Part shown: one piece after another, positions 17,266 to 26,118 of the stretch
Layout of the letters: the number at the start of each line of letters is the position of its first letter
Position numbering within the stretch: the stretch's first letter is position 1
The notes under the pieces: model-generated
What the model was told of the DNA's origin: nothing
What the model saw: only the letters and a program-made list of their open reading frames with translations
Databases searched by the model: none
Assembly (NCBI RefSeq): GCF_004122115.1
Contig: NZ_SBKP01000001.1
Span: 186,001-250,000 of the forward strand
Direction of reading: 5' to 3'
DNA: 64,000 nucleotides
Origin: Sphingobium fluviale
GTDB taxonomy: Bacteria > Pseudomonadota > Alphaproteobacteria > Sphingomonadales > Sphingomonadaceae
Translations under genes and position numbers: made by a program

Positions 17266-17445
17266 TCACGCAATAAAGCTGTATGTCGCAACGAAGAACG
17301 CGGCAAAGCTGGTGAAGAACAGCCTTATATCCTCGTCGTTGCGCTTGGCCGGATCGGGCAGCGGCTTCAGCACATGCGGCGGCAGAGTCTGCCGGAACGG
17401 ATGCCGGGCGGATTCGCTGGTGAGGACAAGGGCTCTGCGCTTCAT
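17266..17445 (-). CDS. Small single-span membrane protein, 59 aa
   Basis: A short gene that fills most of an otherwise empty gap. It starts ATG at 17445 with GGAGGGG directly upstream and encodes a basic N-terminus (MKRRALVLTSESARHPF), a proline-rich middle (LPPHVLKPLPDPAKR) and a hydrophobic C-terminal helix (IRLFFTSFAAFFVATYSF). The strong ribosome site, the sense-like composition and the single C-terminal membrane span argue that it is real. The function is unknown. A TTAA-N7-TTTA sequence lies just upstream (17454-17468). Confidence 0.72.
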   Translation of the reverse strand: MKRRALVLTSESARHPFRQTLPPHVLKPLPDPAKRNDEDIRLFFTSFAAFFVATYSFIA

Positions 17446-17535
17446 CCCCTCCGGTTAACGTTTTGTTTACCGGTGGAGAAGGTAAATAGATGGTTAAAAT
17501 GCAACCGTCCCCTTATGGGGCGTTAACCCTATGCG

Positions 17536-18168
17536 CTATTCCTCGCGTCGCCTGAAGTGAAACACGGTTGCGGGCGGGATATTGAGCAGCACCCGGCCCG
17601 CCGGCACCGCCACCAGCCCCGCCTGATCCAGCACCGGCTTGCCAACCGGAGACAGCGCGGAATAGGTGAACTGCACGAATACGCCACCGGGCATCAGCAG
17701 CCGGAAGGCATCCTCAAGAATCGCTTTCTGCGTATTCTGGTTGAAGGCCAGCATCGGCAGGCCGCTCACCACGCACTGATACGTGCCTGCCTCGCCTGCC
17801 ACATGGGCGCTGATCGTCTCGGCGCGGTGGCGCAGGATGCTCACATCGGGAAACTGCCGCTCCAGCCCGTGCGCGAACACCGGGTTGATCTCCGCAACCT
17901 CCAGCTTATCCGCCGACAAACCCGTGGAAAGAATGGCGCGGGTGAAGGCGCCTGTGCCTCCGCCCAGCTCCAGCACCCGCCCGGCATCGGGGTCTATCCC
18001 CGCCACCATTTCCCGCGCGAGAAAGCGGCTGGAGGGCACGATAGCCGCCGTTTGCCGGGGTTTGCGCAGCCAACCCTTGAAAAACTCGATATTCTCGCGC
18101 GCGGCCTCTGCAAAATCCGCCTTTTTCGGCAGGGCCATGATGCGTGCGGGCTTGGGTCTTGGGTTCAT
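17536..18168 (-). CDS. SAM-dependent methyltransferase, PmtA-like
   Basis: A 210-residue class-I methyltransferase. The SAM-binding loop is RVLELGGGTGAFTRAIL (about residue 65) and the acidic strand end is LEVAEINPVF. The N-terminus (ENIEFFKGWLRKPRQTAAIVPSS) is shared with bacterial phospholipid N-methyltransferases and the rRNA-dimethylase-like family. It may methylate phosphatidylethanolamine at the membrane surface, but small-molecule or rRNA substrates are not excluded. Start at 18168, with a second ATG ten codons later. Confidence 0.8.
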   Translation of the reverse strand: MNPRPKPARIMALPKKADFAEAARENIEFFKGWLRKPRQTAAIVPSSRFLAREMVAGIDPDAGRVLELGGGTGAFTRAILSTGLSADKLEVAEINPVFAHGLERQFPDVSILRHRAETISAHVAGEAGTYQCVVSGLPMLAFNQNTQKAILEDAFRLLMPGGVFVQFTYSALSPVGKPVLDQAGLVAVPAGRVLLNIPPATVFHFRRREE

Positions 18169-18338
18169 CAGGTGCGTGTCTCTTTGAGCCGATTATGGTT
18201 TGCGATCTTGTGGAGGCGAAGCGCGCGGAACACAAGATATTAAGAGACAAAAGGGCCGGTCGGGCGTTTCAGCACTGGCCGCGCCGGGCTGAGATTGATA
18301 GCATGAACGCCGGTCGGGCTTGTAAAAGGAGCATGACA

Positions 18339-18866
18339 GTGCGCGGACCCTCTCTCTTGTCTCTTGGCCTGCTGATCGCACTGGCTGCCTGTTCGCCGGG
18401 CGGGCAGGAAAATGCCTCATCCATGGCGGACAATGGCGGGATGATCACCGATGCCGAGAGCATCCCCGCCGCGCCAGACAATGCCGCGACCAACGACACG
18501 ACAGGCGCGCCCCCCGTCGCTGCGGCTCCTGCGCAAGCCGACGCAACGCGCATCCCCCCTGCCCTGCGCGGGCGCTGGGGGTTGACCGCAAAAGACTGCA
18601 CCAGCCTGCATGGCGACGCGAAGGGCCTGCTCGAAATCTCTCCAAACACGCTGATGTTCTTCGAATCGCGCGGCACATTGAAGCGCATATTGGAGCGGGA
18701 GCCGACCCGCATCCGCGCGGATTTTAGCTTTGAAGGCGAAGGAATGACATGGGAGAACGATATCACGCTCACCGTGCAGGATAATGGCACAACCCTGATC
18801 CGTCAGGACAAGCAGCCCGAAGAGGGCGCACCTGCGCTCTATCACTACTCGCGCTGCAAAAGCTGA
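18339..18866 (+). CDS. Hypothetical lipoprotein
   Basis: A short secreted protein with a lipobox: [13 protein letters not shown] near the N-terminus, Cys being the lipid-modified residue. After that comes a low-complexity Ala/Pro/Asn-rich linker and a folded domain ([22 protein letters not shown] to HYSRCKS) with two cysteines that may pair. The start is uncertain: GGAG stands seven bases before a GTG at 18339 but only one base before an ATG at 18333; an ATG at 18303 has no ribosome site. The function is unknown; it resembles small periplasmic proteins of sphingomonads. Confidence 0.75.
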   Translation: MRGPSLLSLGLLIALAACSPGGQENASSMADNGGMITDAESIPAAPDNAATNDTTGAPPVAAAPAQADATRIPPALRGRWGLTAKDCTSLHGDAKGLLEISPNTLMFFESRGTLKRILEREPTRIRADFSFEGEGMTWENDITLTVQDNGTTLIRQDKQPEEGAPALYHYSRCKS

Positions 18867-18949
18867 GGGCGCATCCATCGCTTGCCAAGCAGGGCAAAGC
18901 GTGGCTACCGGTGCGCACATCTCACGCCCCAATGCAGGAGCCTGCTTTC

Positions 18950-19726
18950 ATGTCCTACGAAACCCTTCTCGTCGAACAGCGTGGCGCCGTCACGCTCATC
19001 ACCATCAACCGCCCGCAGGCACTCAACGCCCTGAACGCGCAGGTTCTGGCCGATATGAGCGCCGCGCTCGCCGCCTATGATGCCGACCCGACCCAGCATT
19101 GCGCGGTGGTGACCGGCAGCGAAAAAGCCTTCGCCGCCGGGGCGGACATCAAGCAGATGGCAGACAAGGAAGCGGCCGATTTCTTCCTTGAGGATTTTTT
19201 CTCCGGCTGGACCAGCCATGTCGCTGCCACGCGCAAGCCATGGATCGCCGCCGTGGCGGGCTTTGCGCTGGGCGGCGGGTGCGAACTGGCGATGATGGCG
19301 GATTTCATCATCGCGGCGGATACGGCCAAGTTCGGCCAGCCCGAAATCAAGCTCGGCGTTGCCCCCGGCATGGGCGGGTCACAGCGGCTCACCCGCGCCG
19401 TCGGCAAGGCGAAGGCGATGGAAATGTGCCTCACCGGGCGGATGATGGACGCGACCGAGGCGGAAAGCGCGGGCCTTGTCGCGCGGATCGTGCCTGCCTC
19501 CGATCTGCTGGATGAGGCCTTGAAGACCGCCGCCACCATCGCAGCCATGCCACCGATGGCCGCGATGATTAACAAGGAAATGGTTAACCTCGCGTTCGAA
19601 TCGACGCTGACGCAGGGCCTGGTGGCTGAGCGCCGCATGTTCCAGATCCTCACCGCGACCGAGGACAAGAAGGAAGGCATGGCCGCCTTTGTCGAAAAGC
19701 GCGCGGGCGTCTGGAAGGGGCGCTGA
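18950..19726 (+). CDS. Enoyl-CoA hydratase/isomerase
   Basis: A 258-residue crotonase-family enzyme. It adds water to trans-2-enoyl-CoA in fatty-acid or amino-acid breakdown. The oxyanion-hole segments are [11 protein letters not shown] and [17 protein letters not shown], and both catalytic glutamates appear to be present (GGGCELAM and FGQPEIKLG). The start MSYETLLVE at 18950 has AGGAG nine bases upstream; a thirteen-codon extension lacks one. The next gene, an MFS permease, starts four bases after its stop. Confidence 0.92.
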   Translation: MSYETLLVEQRGAVTLITINRPQALNALNAQVLADMSAALAAYDADPTQHCAVVTGSEKAFAAGADIKQMADKEAADFFLEDFFSGWTSHVAATRKPWIAAVAGFALGGGCELAMMADFIIAADTAKFGQPEIKLGVAPGMGGSQRLTRAVGKAKAMEMCLTGRMMDATEAESAGLVARIVPASDLLDEALKTAATIAAMPPMAAMINKEMVNLAFESTLTQGLVAERRMFQILTATEDKKEGMAAFVEKRAGVWKGR

Positions 19727-19730
19727 GCGC

Positions 19731-21047
19731 ATGAGCGCGGCGGGGGAAGGCGCGCAGGCAGGCAGAGACGTCAGCGCCCGCTCCCGCCTGCTCTCCATCC
19801 TGGGCGGCTCGGCGGGCAATCTGGTCGAATGGTATGACTGGTATGCTTATGCCGCCTTCACCCTCTATTTCGCGCCGGTTTTCTTCCCCGCGCAGGATCA
19901 GACCGCACAGCTCCTGAGTGCAGGCGCGATCTTCGCCGTCGGCTTCCTGATGCGCCCCATCGGCGCGTGGATCATGGGCGTCTATGCCGACCGGCGCGGC
20001 CGCAAGGCGGGGTTGACCCTCTCGATTTTGATGATGAGCGCCGGTTCGCTGCTGATCGCGGTCACGCCGGGCTATGACGCGATAGGGGTCGCTGCGCCCG
20101 CGCTGCTGGTGGTGGCGCGGCTGATTCAGGGCCTCTCCGTCGGCGGCGAATATGGCGCGAGCGCGACCTATCTCTCCGAAATGGCGGGGGTACAGCGGCG
20201 CGGATTCTGGTCCAGCTTTCAATATGTCACGCTGATCATGGGTCAGCTTGTCGCGCTGGCGCTGTTGCTGCTGCTGCAGGCGGTCATGAGCGAGACGGCG
20301 CTCGAAAGCTGGGGCTGGCGCATCCCGTTTGTGCTCGGCGCGGTGCTGGCGCTCATCGTGCTGGTGCTGCGCAGACGCCTGCTGGAGACGGAGCATTATC
20401 TCGCCGCGAAGGAGCGCACCGACGTGCCCCGCTCCGGTGTGCTGACGCTGATGAAGGACCACCCCGGCGCGGCGGGGCTGGTGGTGGCGCTCACCGCAGG
20501 CGGCACGCTCGCTTTCTATACCTACTCCACCTATATGCAGAAATATCTCGTCAATTCAGCGGGTTTTGACCGGCAGCAGGCGAGCTGGATCATGGCCGGG
20601 GCGCTGTTTGTGTTCATGGCGCTGCAACCTGCTTTTGGCGCCCTGTCTGACAGGATCGGCAGGAAGCCGTTGATGATCGGCTTCGGGCTGGCGGGCACAT
20701 TCGGCACGGTGCCGCTGTTCCGCGCGCTCGAACAAGCGCATGATCCGATCAGCGCCTTCGCCCTCGTGATGGCGGCGCTCATTGCCGTGAGCGGCTATAC
20801 CTCGATCAACGCGGTGGTGAAGGCAGAGCTGTTCCCCGCCCACATCCGCGCGCTCGGCGTCGCCCTGCCCTACGCCATCGCCAACGCGCTGTTCGGCGGC
20901 AGCGCCGAATATGTCGCGCTCCAGCTCAAGACATTGGGCGTGGAAGGCTGGTTTTACTGGTATGTCTCGGCGCTCTGCGGCGTATCGCTGCTCACCTACA
21001 TAGCGATGAGCGAGACCAAGGTGGCAAGTTTGATTGACCGGGATTAA
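19731..21047 (+). CDS. MFS metabolite:H+ symporter, KgtP/ProP type
   Basis: A 438-residue permease with twelve hydrophobic segments. The opening GGSAGNLVEWYDWYAYAAF, the YADRRGRKAGLTLSI loop and RLIQGLSVGGEYGASATYL are signatures of the metabolite:H+ symporter family (KgtP, ProP, ShiA). 2-Oxoglutarate or another dicarboxylate is the best guess; the substrate cannot be read from the sequence. It follows the enoyl-CoA hydratase by four bases, so both are probably expressed together. Confidence 0.88.
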   Translation: MSAAGEGAQAGRDVSARSRLLSILGGSAGNLVEWYDWYAYAAFTLYFAPVFFPAQDQTAQLLSAGAIFAVGFLMRPIGAWIMGVYADRRGRKAGLTLSILMMSAGSLLIAVTPGYDAIGVAAPALLVVARLIQGLSVGGEYGASATYLSEMAGVQRRGFWSSFQYVTLIMGQLVALALLLLLQAVMSETALESWGWRIPFVLGAVLALIVLVLRRRLLETEHYLAAKERTDVPRSGVLTLMKDHPGAAGLVVALTAGGTLAFYTYSTYMQKYLVNSAGFDRQQASWIMAGALFVFMALQPAFGALSDRIGRKPLMIGFGLAGTFGTVPLFRALEQAHDPISAFALVMAALIAVSGYTSINAVVKAELFPAHIRALGVALPYAIANALFGGSAEYVALQLKTLGVEGWFYWYVSALCGVSLLTYIAMSETKVASLIDRD

Positions 21048-21067
21048 GAAAGCAATTTAGCAAGAAG

Positions 21068-21250
21068 TCATTGGTTCGTTGTAGGTAGATCTACCTTAAC
21101 CACGTGAGTTTGAGTCGGCCACAACATAAATATCGCCGCACTAACCAAGCCGACAATTCCCCAAATAAACCTGCGAGCTCTAATATCAATTACTGCTTTC
21201 GCAATGCAATAAGCACAAGCGATCAACGCGGCTATAGTCCAAGTCCACAT
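21068..21250 (-). CDS. Small two-span membrane protein, 60 aa
   Basis: A short reading frame encoding two hydrophobic helices (WTIAALIACAYCIAKAVI and WGIVGLVSAAIFMLW) joined by a basic turn (DIRARRF), which fits positive-inside topology. No good ribosome site is seen before the ATG, and the DNA has lower GC than its neighbours. The topology makes a real gene plausible. Function unknown. Confidence 0.5.
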   Translation of the reverse strand: MWTWTIAALIACAYCIAKAVIDIRARRFIWGIVGLVSAAIFMLWPTQTHVVKVDLPTTNQ

Positions 21251-21319
21251 AGAAATCAGCTATCATGTCCAAACGCAACGATCAACCTATTCTACCGCCG
21301 TTAATCGTCAGTCGTTCTT

Positions 21320-22021
21320 TCATCCCCCCAAAACTTCCTCCACCCACTGCGGCACCAGCTCCCCCGCCCTGCCCATCCTGCTCTCGCTAAAATACACGCT
21401 GCCCGCCGAAGGATCGAGGTTCAGCTCCAGCGTGTCGGCCCCAACATAGCGCGCGGTCTGGACGAAACCGGCGGCGGGATAGACCGCGCCTGAGGTGCCG
21501 ATCGAGACGAACAGGTCGCAGTTGCGCAGCGCCGCGTCGATCCGCTCCATCTCATAAGGCATTTCGCCGAAGAACACGATGTCGGGCCTGAGCGCGCCAG
21601 ACCCGCAGGCGGGACAGACGCTGCCCGGCGGCAGGCTTGTCCCCCAGCGCCAGCTCTCGCCGCAGCGCGCGCACAGGGCGGACAACAGCTCGCCATGCAT
21701 ATGCAGCACCTGGCTGCACCCTGCCCGCTCATGCAGATCATCGACATTCTGCGTGACGAGCAACAAATCGCCGTTCCATTCCCGCTCCAGCCGGGCCAGC
21801 GCCGCATGCGCCGGGTTGGGCTTTACCTCGGCCAGCTTCGCCCGCCGTTCGTCGTAAAAGCGGTGGACCAGCGCCGGGTTGCGCGCCAGCGCCTCTGGCG
21901 TGCACACATCCTCGACCCGGTGCCCCTCCCATAGACCATCCGGCCCGCGAAAGGTGGCAAGCCCACTCTCGGCGGAAATTCCCGCGCCTGTGAGGATGAC
22001 AATCGAGCGATAGTCTGGCAT
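21320..22021 (-). CDS. cobB: NAD-dependent protein deacylase, sirtuin CobB
   Basis: A 233-residue class-III sirtuin. NAD-binding motifs are TGAGISAESGLATFRG and TQNVDDLHERAG; the catalytic His is in VLHMHGELLS; four zinc cysteines are visible (CARCGESW and CPACGSG). It removes acetyl or succinyl groups from lysines, for example of acetyl-CoA synthetase. It is divergent from dapB, and palindrome copy B fills the space between the two starts. Confidence 0.94.
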   Translation of the reverse strand: MPDYRSIVILTGAGISAESGLATFRGPDGLWEGHRVEDVCTPEALARNPALVHRFYDERRAKLAEVKPNPAHAALARLEREWNGDLLLVTQNVDDLHERAGCSQVLHMHGELLSALCARCGESWRWGTSLPPGSVCPACGSGALRPDIVFFGEMPYEMERIDAALRNCDLFVSIGTSGAVYPAAGFVQTARYVGADTLELNLDPSAGSVYFSESRMGRAGELVPQWVEEVLGG

Positions 22022-22041
22022 CGGCGTGTCCTACTTCTGAT

Positions 22042-22183
22042 TCAAAATTCGCTTTACCGCGAATTTTGAGAGCCGCACCAGCCCTCTCCCCCTCCCAACC
22101 TCCCATAGGATACCATATCGGGAGGTTGGGAGGGGGAGAGGGCCGGGACCGACCCCTGAAATTCCGCAACAACGGAATTTCAG
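22042..22183. repeat. Intergenic palindrome copy B with two flanking hairpins
   Basis: The centre is a perfect 24-bp inverted repeat (arms 22081-22104 and 22120-22143, loop of 15 identical to copy A). A left hairpin has arms 22042-22052 and 22059-22069; a right hairpin has arms 22156-22166 and 22173-22183. Relative to copy A, one stem position differs with the matching change on the other arm (CACTCC to CTCTCC; GGAGTG to GGAGAG). It lies between divergent cobB and dapB. Confidence 0.92.
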
Positions 22184-22223
22184 ATCAGAAACTGATGCAG
22201 CGCGAAGGGGAAGGACGCAAGCC

Positions 22224-22955
22224 ATGACGGCAATCGGGATCATCGGGTGCAACGGGCGGATGGGCCGGGCCATCCGCACGGAGCTGGAGGCAAAAGGCCT
22301 TCCATATGCCGGCGGTGTGGACAAGGGCGAAGGGGATCTTTCCGCGCTCATCCAGCGCAGCGACGTGCTGATCGATTTCTCCACGCCCGCTGCGCTGAAA
22401 GACACGCTGGAGGACTGCATGCTGGCGAAGAAGCCGGTCGTCATCGGCACCACCGGGCTGGAGGAGGCGCATCATCATCTGATCGACGCCGCGTCCCACA
22501 CCATTCCCGTGCTCCAGACCGGCAATATGTCTTTGGGCGTCAATCTGCTCGCCGCGCTGGTGGAAAGCGCCGCCGCGCGGCTGGGGGATGACTGGGACAT
22601 CGAGATTGTCGAGATGCATCACCGCCACAAGGTCGATGCACCATCGGGCACAGCATTGTTGCTGGGCGAAGCGGCGGCGCGCGGGCGGGGGATCGCGCTG
22701 GCCGAACATAAGGAGAGCGGGCGTGATGGTATCACCGGCGCGCGGGCGCGCGGGGCGATCGGCTTCGCGGCGCTGCGCGGTGGCTCTGTGGCGGGGGATC
22801 ATCAGGTGATCTTCGCGACCGATGACGAGCGCATCGAGATCGGCCATCGCGCCGAAAACCGCGCCATCTTCGCGCGCGGCGCTGTGAAGGCGGCGCTGTG
22901 GCTTGGGGCGCAAAGCGCGGGGCGTTATGACATGAAAAATGTTTTAGGGCTTTGA
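22224..22955 (+). CDS. dapB: 4-hydroxy-tetrahydrodipicolinate reductase DapB
   Basis: A 243-residue enzyme of lysine and diaminopimelate synthesis. The dinucleotide site is IGIIGCNGRMGRAI and the active-site motif is EMHHRHKVDAPSGTA, with the catalytic His and Lys. It reduces hydroxy-tetrahydrodipicolinate with NAD(P)H in the cytoplasm. Ribosome site AAGGGGAAGGA precedes the ATG. It is slightly shorter than the 270-residue E. coli enzyme, as is common in sphingomonads. Confidence 0.95.
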   Translation: MTAIGIIGCNGRMGRAIRTELEAKGLPYAGGVDKGEGDLSALIQRSDVLIDFSTPAALKDTLEDCMLAKKPVVIGTTGLEEAHHHLIDAASHTIPVLQTGNMSLGVNLLAALVESAAARLGDDWDIEIVEMHHRHKVDAPSGTALLLGEAAARGRGIALAEHKESGRDGITGARARGAIGFAALRGGSVAGDHQVIFATDDERIEIGHRAENRAIFARGAVKAALWLGAQSAGRYDMKNVLGL

Positions 22956-22960
22956 TGTCT

Positions 22961-23084
22961 GTTTCAGTTTCACTGAAACTTTTCGGCGCCGGCCCACTCC
23001 CCCACCCGACCTCCCAACAGGGTATTCTTATGGGAGGTCGGGTGGGGGAGTGGGCTGGAGCGGCGCTTTCCGCGCAGCGGAAAG
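22961..23084. repeat. Intergenic palindrome copy C with two flanking hairpins
   Basis: The centre is a perfect 25-bp inverted repeat (arms 22992-23016 and 23031-23055, loop of 14). The left hairpin has arms 22961-22967 and 22973-22979, the right one arms 23066-23073 and 23077-23084. Two arm positions differ from copy A, both with compensating changes. The right hairpin's 3' arm contains GGAAAG, the likely ribosome site of nth seven bases later. Confidence 0.92.
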
Positions 23085-23091
23085 ACCAACA

Positions 23092-23733
23092 ATGAAAAAG
23101 CCTGATATATTCGAGTTTTACCGGAGGCTGGCGGAGCTGAACCCCGATCCGCGCACCGAACTAGACTATGGCAATGACTATCAGCTGCTGGTCGCCGTGG
23201 TGCTGTCCGCCCAGGCGACCGATATTGGCGTCAACAAGGCCACCCGCGCCCTCTTCCGCGACGTCACAACCCCCGCACAGATGGTCGCGCTCGGTGAGGA
23301 GGGATTGAAGCAACACATCAAGACCATCGGCCTGTTCAACGCCAAGGCGAAGAACGTGATCGCACTGTCCGAGATTTTGGTGCAGGATTTCGGCGGGCAG
23401 GTGCCGCAAGACCGGGATGTGCTCACGACCCTGCCCGGAGTCGGGCGGAAAACCGCCAATGTGGTGATGAACACCGCCTACGGCGCGGAGACCTTCGCGG
23501 TCGACACCCACATCTTCCGTGTTGGAAACCGCACCGGCCTGGCCCCTGGCAAAACGCCTCTCCACGTGGAAAAAGCCTTAGAGAAAAACACCCCCGCCCC
23601 CTTCCGCCGCGATGCGCATCACTGGCTGATCCTGCACGGCCGCTATATCTGCAAGGCGCGGCGGCCCGAATGTTGGCGCTGCCCGGTCGCTGATCTGTGC
23701 CGGTTCAAGCCCAAGACGCCAGCGCCGGCCTGA
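23092..23733 (+). CDS. nth: Endonuclease III
   Basis: A 213-residue base-excision repair glycosylase/AP-lyase for oxidised pyrimidines. The helix-hairpin-helix is LPGVGRKTANVVMNTAYG with the catalytic Lys, the catalytic Asp is in AVDTHIFRVGNR, and the [4Fe-4S] cluster motif C-x6-C-x2-C-x5-C is complete at the C-terminus (CKARRPECWRCPVADLC). The start at 23092 has GGAAAG seven bases before; that site lies inside the right hairpin of palindrome copy C, so folding could limit translation. Confidence 0.95.
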   Translation: MKKPDIFEFYRRLAELNPDPRTELDYGNDYQLLVAVVLSAQATDIGVNKATRALFRDVTTPAQMVALGEEGLKQHIKTIGLFNAKAKNVIALSEILVQDFGGQVPQDRDVLTTLPGVGRKTANVVMNTAYGAETFAVDTHIFRVGNRTGLAPGKTPLHVEKALEKNTPAPFRRDAHHWLILHGRYICKARRPECWRCPVADLCRFKPKTPAPA

Positions 23734-23794
23734 TTCCCGTCATCTGGCGTTCATGCTGCGGATGTTAGATTTACCAAAGGAAAGGAGCCTGCCC

Positions 23795-24178
23795 ATGAGA
23801 CCATCCCGCCTTGCCGCCTCGGCAGCAGCCCTGTTGATCGCCGCGACCCCCGCCATCGCCAAGGATAAAAAGCCCGACAATCTCGTCGCCGTTGGCGAGC
23901 CCATCGACTGCATCAACCCGCGCCTCATCCGCAGCACGCATGTGCGCGATGACCAGACGATCGACTTCGAGATGAACGGCAACACCATCTATCGCAACAC
24001 CCTGCCTTATAAATGCTCCGGCCTCGGTTTCGAGGAACGCTTTTCTTACAAGCTCTCCACAAGTCAGCTCTGCTCGGTCGACATCATCACTGTGCTGCAA
24101 TCCTTCGGTGGCGGGCTGAGCCAGGGGCCAAGCTGCGGCCTCGGCAAGTTCCAGAAAATGGAAAAGGCCAAGAAGTAG
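23795..24178 (+). CDS. Hypothetical secreted protein, 127 aa
   Basis: A small exported protein. The signal peptide is MRPSRLAASAAALLIAATPAIA with probable cleavage after AIA. The mature part (about 105 residues) has four cysteines (EPIDCINP, LPYKCSG, TSQLCSV, GPSCGLG) that could form two disulfides in the periplasm. The start at 23795 has AAAGGAG seven bases upstream. I recognise no function; similar small Cys-containing proteins are common in sphingomonads. It stands alone between nth and a tRNA gene. Confidence 0.8.
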   Translation: MRPSRLAASAAALLIAATPAIAKDKKPDNLVAVGEPIDCINPRLIRSTHVRDDQTIDFEMNGNTIYRNTLPYKCSGLGFEERFSYKLSTSQLCSVDIITVLQSFGGGLSQGPSCGLGKFQKMEKAKK

Positions 24179-24276
24179 ACGCGCCGATGCGTATCGAATA
24201 AAAAGCGCGCCGATCCGCAGTTGCGTCTGGCGCTCCCCTTTGCGCTTTGCTAAGCGCCCCTAGAACAGACGCATAT

Positions 24277-24353
24277 GCACCCATAGCTCAGCTGGATAGA
24301 GCGCTGCCCTCCGAAGGCAGAGGCCAGAGGTTCGAATCCTCTTGGGTGCGCCA
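24277..24353 (+). tRNA. tRNA-Arg (anticodon CCG)
   Basis: A full cloverleaf: acceptor stem GCACCCA with TGGGTGC, D-loop AGCTCAGCTGGATAGAGC, anticodon arm CTGCC-CTCCGAA-GGCAG with anticodon CCG, T-loop GGTTCGAATCC, and encoded CCA. It reads CGG codons. No sign of an integrated element beside it. Confidence 0.96.
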
Positions 24354-24361
24354 CTTTTCCG

Positions 24362-25036
24362 TCATTTCCCACTCTGCTCCATGCGCCGCGCGGAAAGAAT
24401 ACGAACCGGGTTGGCCAGCATCTGCCCCGCCATGCCATCCTTGGCGCCAAGCGCGGGGTTGATCGGCCCGCGCATGATCTTCATAACGACATCCAGTCCT
24501 TCCGTCACCCGGCCAAAGGCGGCGAAGCCCTGATTGTCACCCGGCTTGTCCGGCTGGGCATCCAGGCTGGACATATCGCCCACAGCGATGAAGAAGTCTG
24601 ACTGCGCCGTACCCAGCGCGCGCCGCGCCATAGAGACGGTGCCGGTCTGATGCGACAGGCCGGTGAGCGTCGTCGGTTCATGCGCAATCGGCGGGATGGG
24701 CTTTTGCCCCGGCTTCATCACGGTAACGCCCGCCTGAATCAGTCCGAAATTTTCGGCCATGTCGAGCGCACGATAAAAGGTCTGATTATCATAACGCCGC
24801 TCGTCGACATAGCGCAGGAAATTGCGGGTGGTGATGGGGGCCCGATCTTTCTCAAGCTCCAGCACGATTGCGCCTTCGCTGGTTTGTAACACGACACGAA
24901 CGGTGGCGGGTTTGGGCTGTTGCGCCGGAGCCGCGACTGTGGGTGAAGGAACTGTAGGCGTCTGTGCCTTAACTGCGCCACCGATAAGGCCAAGCGCCAG
25001 CACGGGGGAGAGCATACGCACCCACACCGTCTTCAT
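24362..25036 (-). CDS. Periplasmic peptidyl-prolyl isomerase, cyclophilin type
   Basis: A 224-residue protein with an N-terminal signal ([19 protein letters not shown]), a Pro/Ala-rich linker and a cyclophilin domain: [45 protein letters not shown] (Gln and Phe of the active site), and [17 protein letters not shown]. It should assist folding in the periplasm. Its ATG overlaps the stop of the PerM-type permease gene in an ATGA, with GAGGAGG inside that gene, so both are co-translated. Its 3' end faces the tRNA gene. Confidence 0.9.
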   Translation of the reverse strand: MKTVWVRMLSPVLALGLIGGAVKAQTPTVPSPTVAAPAQQPKPATVRVVLQTSEGAIVLELEKDRAPITTRNFLRYVDERRYDNQTFYRALDMAENFGLIQAGVTVMKPGQKPIPPIAHEPTTLTGLSHQTGTVSMARRALGTAQSDFFIAVGDMSSLDAQPDKPGDNQGFAAFGRVTEGLDVVMKIMRGPINPALGAKDGMAGQMLANPVRILSARRMEQSGK

Positions 25037-26118
25037 GGTTTGACCTCCTCCTCCCGTACTGCCGGAGCAGACAGCCTTGCGCGATCAGTGATGAATATTT
25101 CCCATACCGAAAGGAAAAACGCGGCGATGACAGGCCCTACGATCAGCCCGGACATGCCGAACAGCTCCAGCCCGCCCAGCGTCGAGATCAGTACCATATA
25201 GTCTGGCATCCGCGTATCGCGGCCAACCAGTATCGGGCGGAGGAAATTATCCACCAGCCCAATCACAAAGAAGCCGCAAAATACAAGGATACCTCCCTTG
25301 ACGACCGCCCCTGACGCAAAAAGATAAATTGCAACAGGAACCCACACCAAGCCCGTGCCCACCGCAGGTATCAGTGAAAGAAACGCCATTAATACGCCCC
25401 AGAGCAGCGCGCCGCCGATGCCGAGCGCCCAGAATATCGCCCCTCCCAGCGCACCTTGCACCACCGCAACCACCATGTTGCCCTTGATAGTGGCACGGAC
25501 CACCGCAGCGAATTTCTCTGCCAGCGCGACACGGCGGGCAGGATGCAAAGGAACGGCGCCAATGACCATGGAAGACAAACGAGGCCCGTCGCGCATCATG
25601 AAATAGCTCAGATAGAGCATTACCGTCAGCGACAGTAGAAAGGACGCCGCACGTTGACCCAGGCTAAGCGCATGTGCCGCCAGTGTCTGAAAGCTGCTGG
25701 AGAGCAGACTGCCGAGCTGCTCGCGGACGCCATCCAGATTGCCCCATCCCACCCGGTTGAGCTGAAGGCGCGCCCAGCGCGGCAATGCATGGCGTATCTG
25801 ATCGAAATACTGAGTAAAATCGATCTTGCCTGTCTGGATACCCTGATAAAGAAGTGCGGCTTCCTGCAGCAGAAAGCTGGACAAGATCATCAGCGGTATG
25901 ATCACGACGGCAATGAGCGTCAGCAAACTGAGCACCGCCATGCTGTTGGGATGATCGGGCCGCCAACGCATCAGGGCTCGCTGCAACGGAGCAAAAATGA
26001 TCGCGGCCACCACCGCCCACAAAATCGCATCAAAAAACGTTGCGATCAGCCATAGGAACAACAGCGTTGCACCCGCAATCAGCGCGAGAAACATCCGGTC
26101 CTCAAAACGACGGCTCAT
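25033..26118 (-). CDS. AI-2E/PerM family permease
   Basis: A 361-residue protein with about eight hydrophobic segments, including the paired N-terminal helices (MFLALIAGATLLFLWLIAT) and the C-terminal signature FFVIGLVDNFLRPILVGRD and GGLELFGMSGLIVGPVI. The family is named after a proposed autoinducer-2 exporter, but most members are uncharacterised or act as ion antiporters. The ATG at 26118 has GGAG eight bases upstream; a GTG at 26127 would sit on the ribosome site. It heads the pair with the cyclophilin gene. Confidence 0.88.
   Translation of the reverse strand: MSRRFEDRMFLALIAGATLLFLWLIATFFDAILWAVVAAIIFAPLQRALMRWRPDHPNSMAVLSLLTLIAVVIIPLMILSSFLLQEAALLYQGIQTGKIDFTQYFDQIRHALPRWARLQLNRVGWGNLDGVREQLGSLLSSSFQTLAAHALSLGQRAASFLLSLTVMLYLSYFMMRDGPRLSSMVIGAVPLHPARRVALAEKFAAVVRATIKGNMVVAVVQGALGGAIFWALGIGGALLWGVLMAFLSLIPAVGTGLVWVPVAIYLFASGAVVKGGILVFCGFFVIGLVDNFLRPILVGRDTRMPDYMVLISTLGGLELFGMSGLIVGPVIAAFFLSVWEIFITDRARLSAPAVREEEVKP

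Noticed and set aside
12992..23055. Palindromes as simple Rho-independent terminators
   Set aside because: No T-run follows the long stems, copy B lies between divergent genes, and the flanking hairpins recur; a terminator does not explain this.
12948..23084. CRISPR array
   Set aside because: Only three widely spaced palindromes without regular spacers or cas genes.
24277..24353. tRNA-Arg as integration site
   Set aside because: Flanked by ordinary backbone genes and no partial repeat of its 3' end was noticed nearby.
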